Below are positions 62,986 through 64,000 of a stretch of DNA of 64,000 nucleotides, in pieces. Where the stretch lies: positions 1 through 64,000 of the forward strand of contig NZ_STGH01000006.1 in the NCBI RefSeq assembly GCF_005222785.1, given 5' to 3'. The notes beneath the pieces were generated by a model. That model was not told where the DNA came from, ran no database searches, and saw nothing but the letters and a program-made list of their open reading frames with translations. The stretch comes from Rhodobacter sp. SY28-1 (lineage in GTDB: Bacteria; Pseudomonadota; Alphaproteobacteria; Rhodobacterales; Rhodobacteraceae). Each line of letters begins with the position of its first letter. The stretch's first letter is position 1. The translations under genes and the position numbers were made by a program.

Positions 62986-64000
62986 GGATCGCCGCCATCG
63001 ACCAGGGTACGACCAGCACCCGCGCTATGCTGCTTGGGCCCGATGGGACGCTGAAGCCCGTCCTCGCCTTGCCCCATGCTCAGACCTACCCGGCCCCCGG
63101 CCATGTCGAACAGGACGGCGAGGAGTTGTTGGCCAACATTCTCCGCTGCCTCGAAGCTGTCGCACCCCACGCCGTGGGCCTGGCAAACCAGGGCGAAAGC
63201 TGCCTGGCATGGGACGCGCGGGACGGCCGCCCGATTTGTCCCGTGATCTCGTGGCAGGACGACCGCACCGCCGATGTCACCGCCGCGCTGGCGCGCGACG
63301 GCGCCGGCCCCTTGGTCATGACGCGGGCCGGTCTGCCGCTTGACCCCTATTTCTCGGCCTCCAAAATTGGCTGGATCATGCGCCATGTGCCGAAGGCCGC
63401 CGAGCTTGCCGCTCAGGGCCACCTGCGTCTGGGCACCACCGACGCCTTCTTCCGCGACCGACTGACAGGGCGGTTCGAGACCGATATCGCCACCGCCTCG
63501 CGCACCTCGCTGATGGCCCTGGAAACCGGGCGCTGGGACGCGGACCTTTGCGCGCTCTTCGGTGTGCCGGTCGAGTGCCTGCCCGCCATCGGCCCGACCT
63601 CGGGCGATCTGGGGCAACTGCCGGGTGGCGCGCGCCTTGTGGTATCCATCGTCGACCAACAGGCGGCGCTATACGGCCATGGCTGCGACAGGCCCGGCGC
63701 AGGAAAGGTTACCTTCGGCACCGGGGCCTTCGTCCAGTGCCTGACCGGGGTCCTCGTGCGGCCGGACCGCCCAGGCCCGCTGCCGACGGTGGCCTGGCAA
63801 AAGGCAGGCGAGCCCGTCACCTATGCGCTGGACGGCGGGGTCTATGCGGCGGCCTCCGCCGTCAACTGGGCCAGGGAGCTTGGCCTCTTCGACGATTTCG
63901 CCGGGATTTCTGCCTTCGACGCAGTCCCCTGCATCGACCGTGGCGTCGCCTTTGTGCCCGCCCTCGTGGGGTTGGGGTGTCCGCACTGGAACCGCACGGC
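62982..64000 (+). CDS. FGGY carbohydrate kinase (glycerol kinase-like), partial
   Basis: First 339 residues of a kinase cut by the window's right edge. AAIDQGTTSTRAM (residues 3-15) is the ATP-binding start of the FGGY family and is closest to glycerol kinase; FGTGAFVQCLTG and DGGVYAAASAVNWARELGL (about 240-300) are further family blocks. Predicted to phosphorylate glycerol or a related polyol, feeding the dehydrogenase upstream. Starts inside the stop of the previous gene (ATGA). Confidence 0.88.
   Translation, partial: MRIAAIDQGTTSTRAMLLGPDGTLKPVLALPHAQTYPAPGHVEQDGEELLANILRCLEAVAPHAVGLANQGESCLAWDARDGRPICPVISWQDDRTADVTAALARDGAGPLVMTRAGLPLDPYFSASKIGWIMRHVPKAAELAAQGHLRLGTTDAFFRDRLTGRFETDIATASRTSLMALETGRWDADLCALFGVPVECLPAIGPTSGDLGQLPGGARLVVSIVDQQAALYGHGCDRPGAGKVTFGTGAFVQCLTGVLVRPDRPGPLPTVAWQKAGEPVTYALDGGVYAAASAVNWARELGLFDDFAGISAFDAVPCIDRGVAFVPALVGLGCPHWNRT

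Overview
The window comes from a high-GC alphaproteobacterium, almost certainly a member of the Rhodobacterales/Rhodobacteraceae. The evidence is the gene content (ChpT phosphotransferase, OlsB/OlsA ornithine-lipid genes, an obg-proB-proA block, heme A synthase, bactofilin), strong GC bias at third codon positions, and the tandem TTCGAA-centred palindromes and GC-hairpin intergenic repeats that I recall as common in this group. No species can be named from the sequence alone.

Bases 1-22290 are core chromosome. The left edge looks like the leader of an rRNA operon read leftwards. It is followed by an amidohydrolase, an agmatinase-family ureohydrolase, bactofilin, a hotdog thioesterase, an enoyl-CoA hydratase, an MFS transporter, M32 carboxypeptidase with heme A synthase, obg-proB-proA, chpT, a DUF3553 gene, olsB-olsA, a DUF2200 gene, an MltB-type transglycosylase, TrmJ, a TfoX-N protein, a ThiE-like protein, two GNATs, rplU-rpmA, a DUF2059 protein and tRNA-Ser(CGA).

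Bases about 22290-56200 form a mosaic genomic island that begins exactly at the 3' end of the tRNA-Ser gene. Base composition drops, gene density falls and insertion-sequence scars accumulate. It contains: (i) 22.8-29.0 kb, an unusual cluster of three exported ClpP-fold proteins (one fused to two PAN/Apple domains), a GH3 beta-N-acetylhexosaminidase-like enzyme and an SH3b protein; (ii) 29.1-32.1 kb, a coupled serine-recombinase operon; (iii) 32.2-36.6 kb, an unknown gene, an AlpA-like HTH and a large prim-pol/SF2 helicase fusion; (iv) GNAT/LysR cargo; (v) 38.9-41.4 kb, a phage packaging scrap (ParB-methyltransferase, terminase small subunits, no large subunit); (vi) 41.4-46.7 kb, one intact and two broken copies of a small serine recombinase alternating with cargo genes; (vii) 46.8-49.3 kb, a sensor kinase plus periplasmic binding protein pair without transporter genes; (viii) 49.4-56.2 kb, a graveyard of IS6 and IS3 fragments with a GNAT, an exported protein and a second TolB-like/TPR regulator. 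A degenerate copy of the tRNA 3' end at 55542-55559 may mark the right end.

Bases 56.4-64.0 kb return to core-like DNA. They hold a polyol (glycerol-like) utilisation locus: a DeoR-type repressor with a TRAP transporter read leftwards, and a GlpA-like dehydrogenase, a GlpB-like flavoprotein and an FGGY kinase (cut by the window edge) read rightwards. Repeated TGTTGA motifs in the divergent gap are candidate operator half-sites.

The best candidates for something undescribed are the exported ClpP-fold/GH3/SH3b cluster, the prim-pol-helicase with four cysteines and a long palindrome inside its 3' coding end, and the transporter-less binding-protein/kinase pair.
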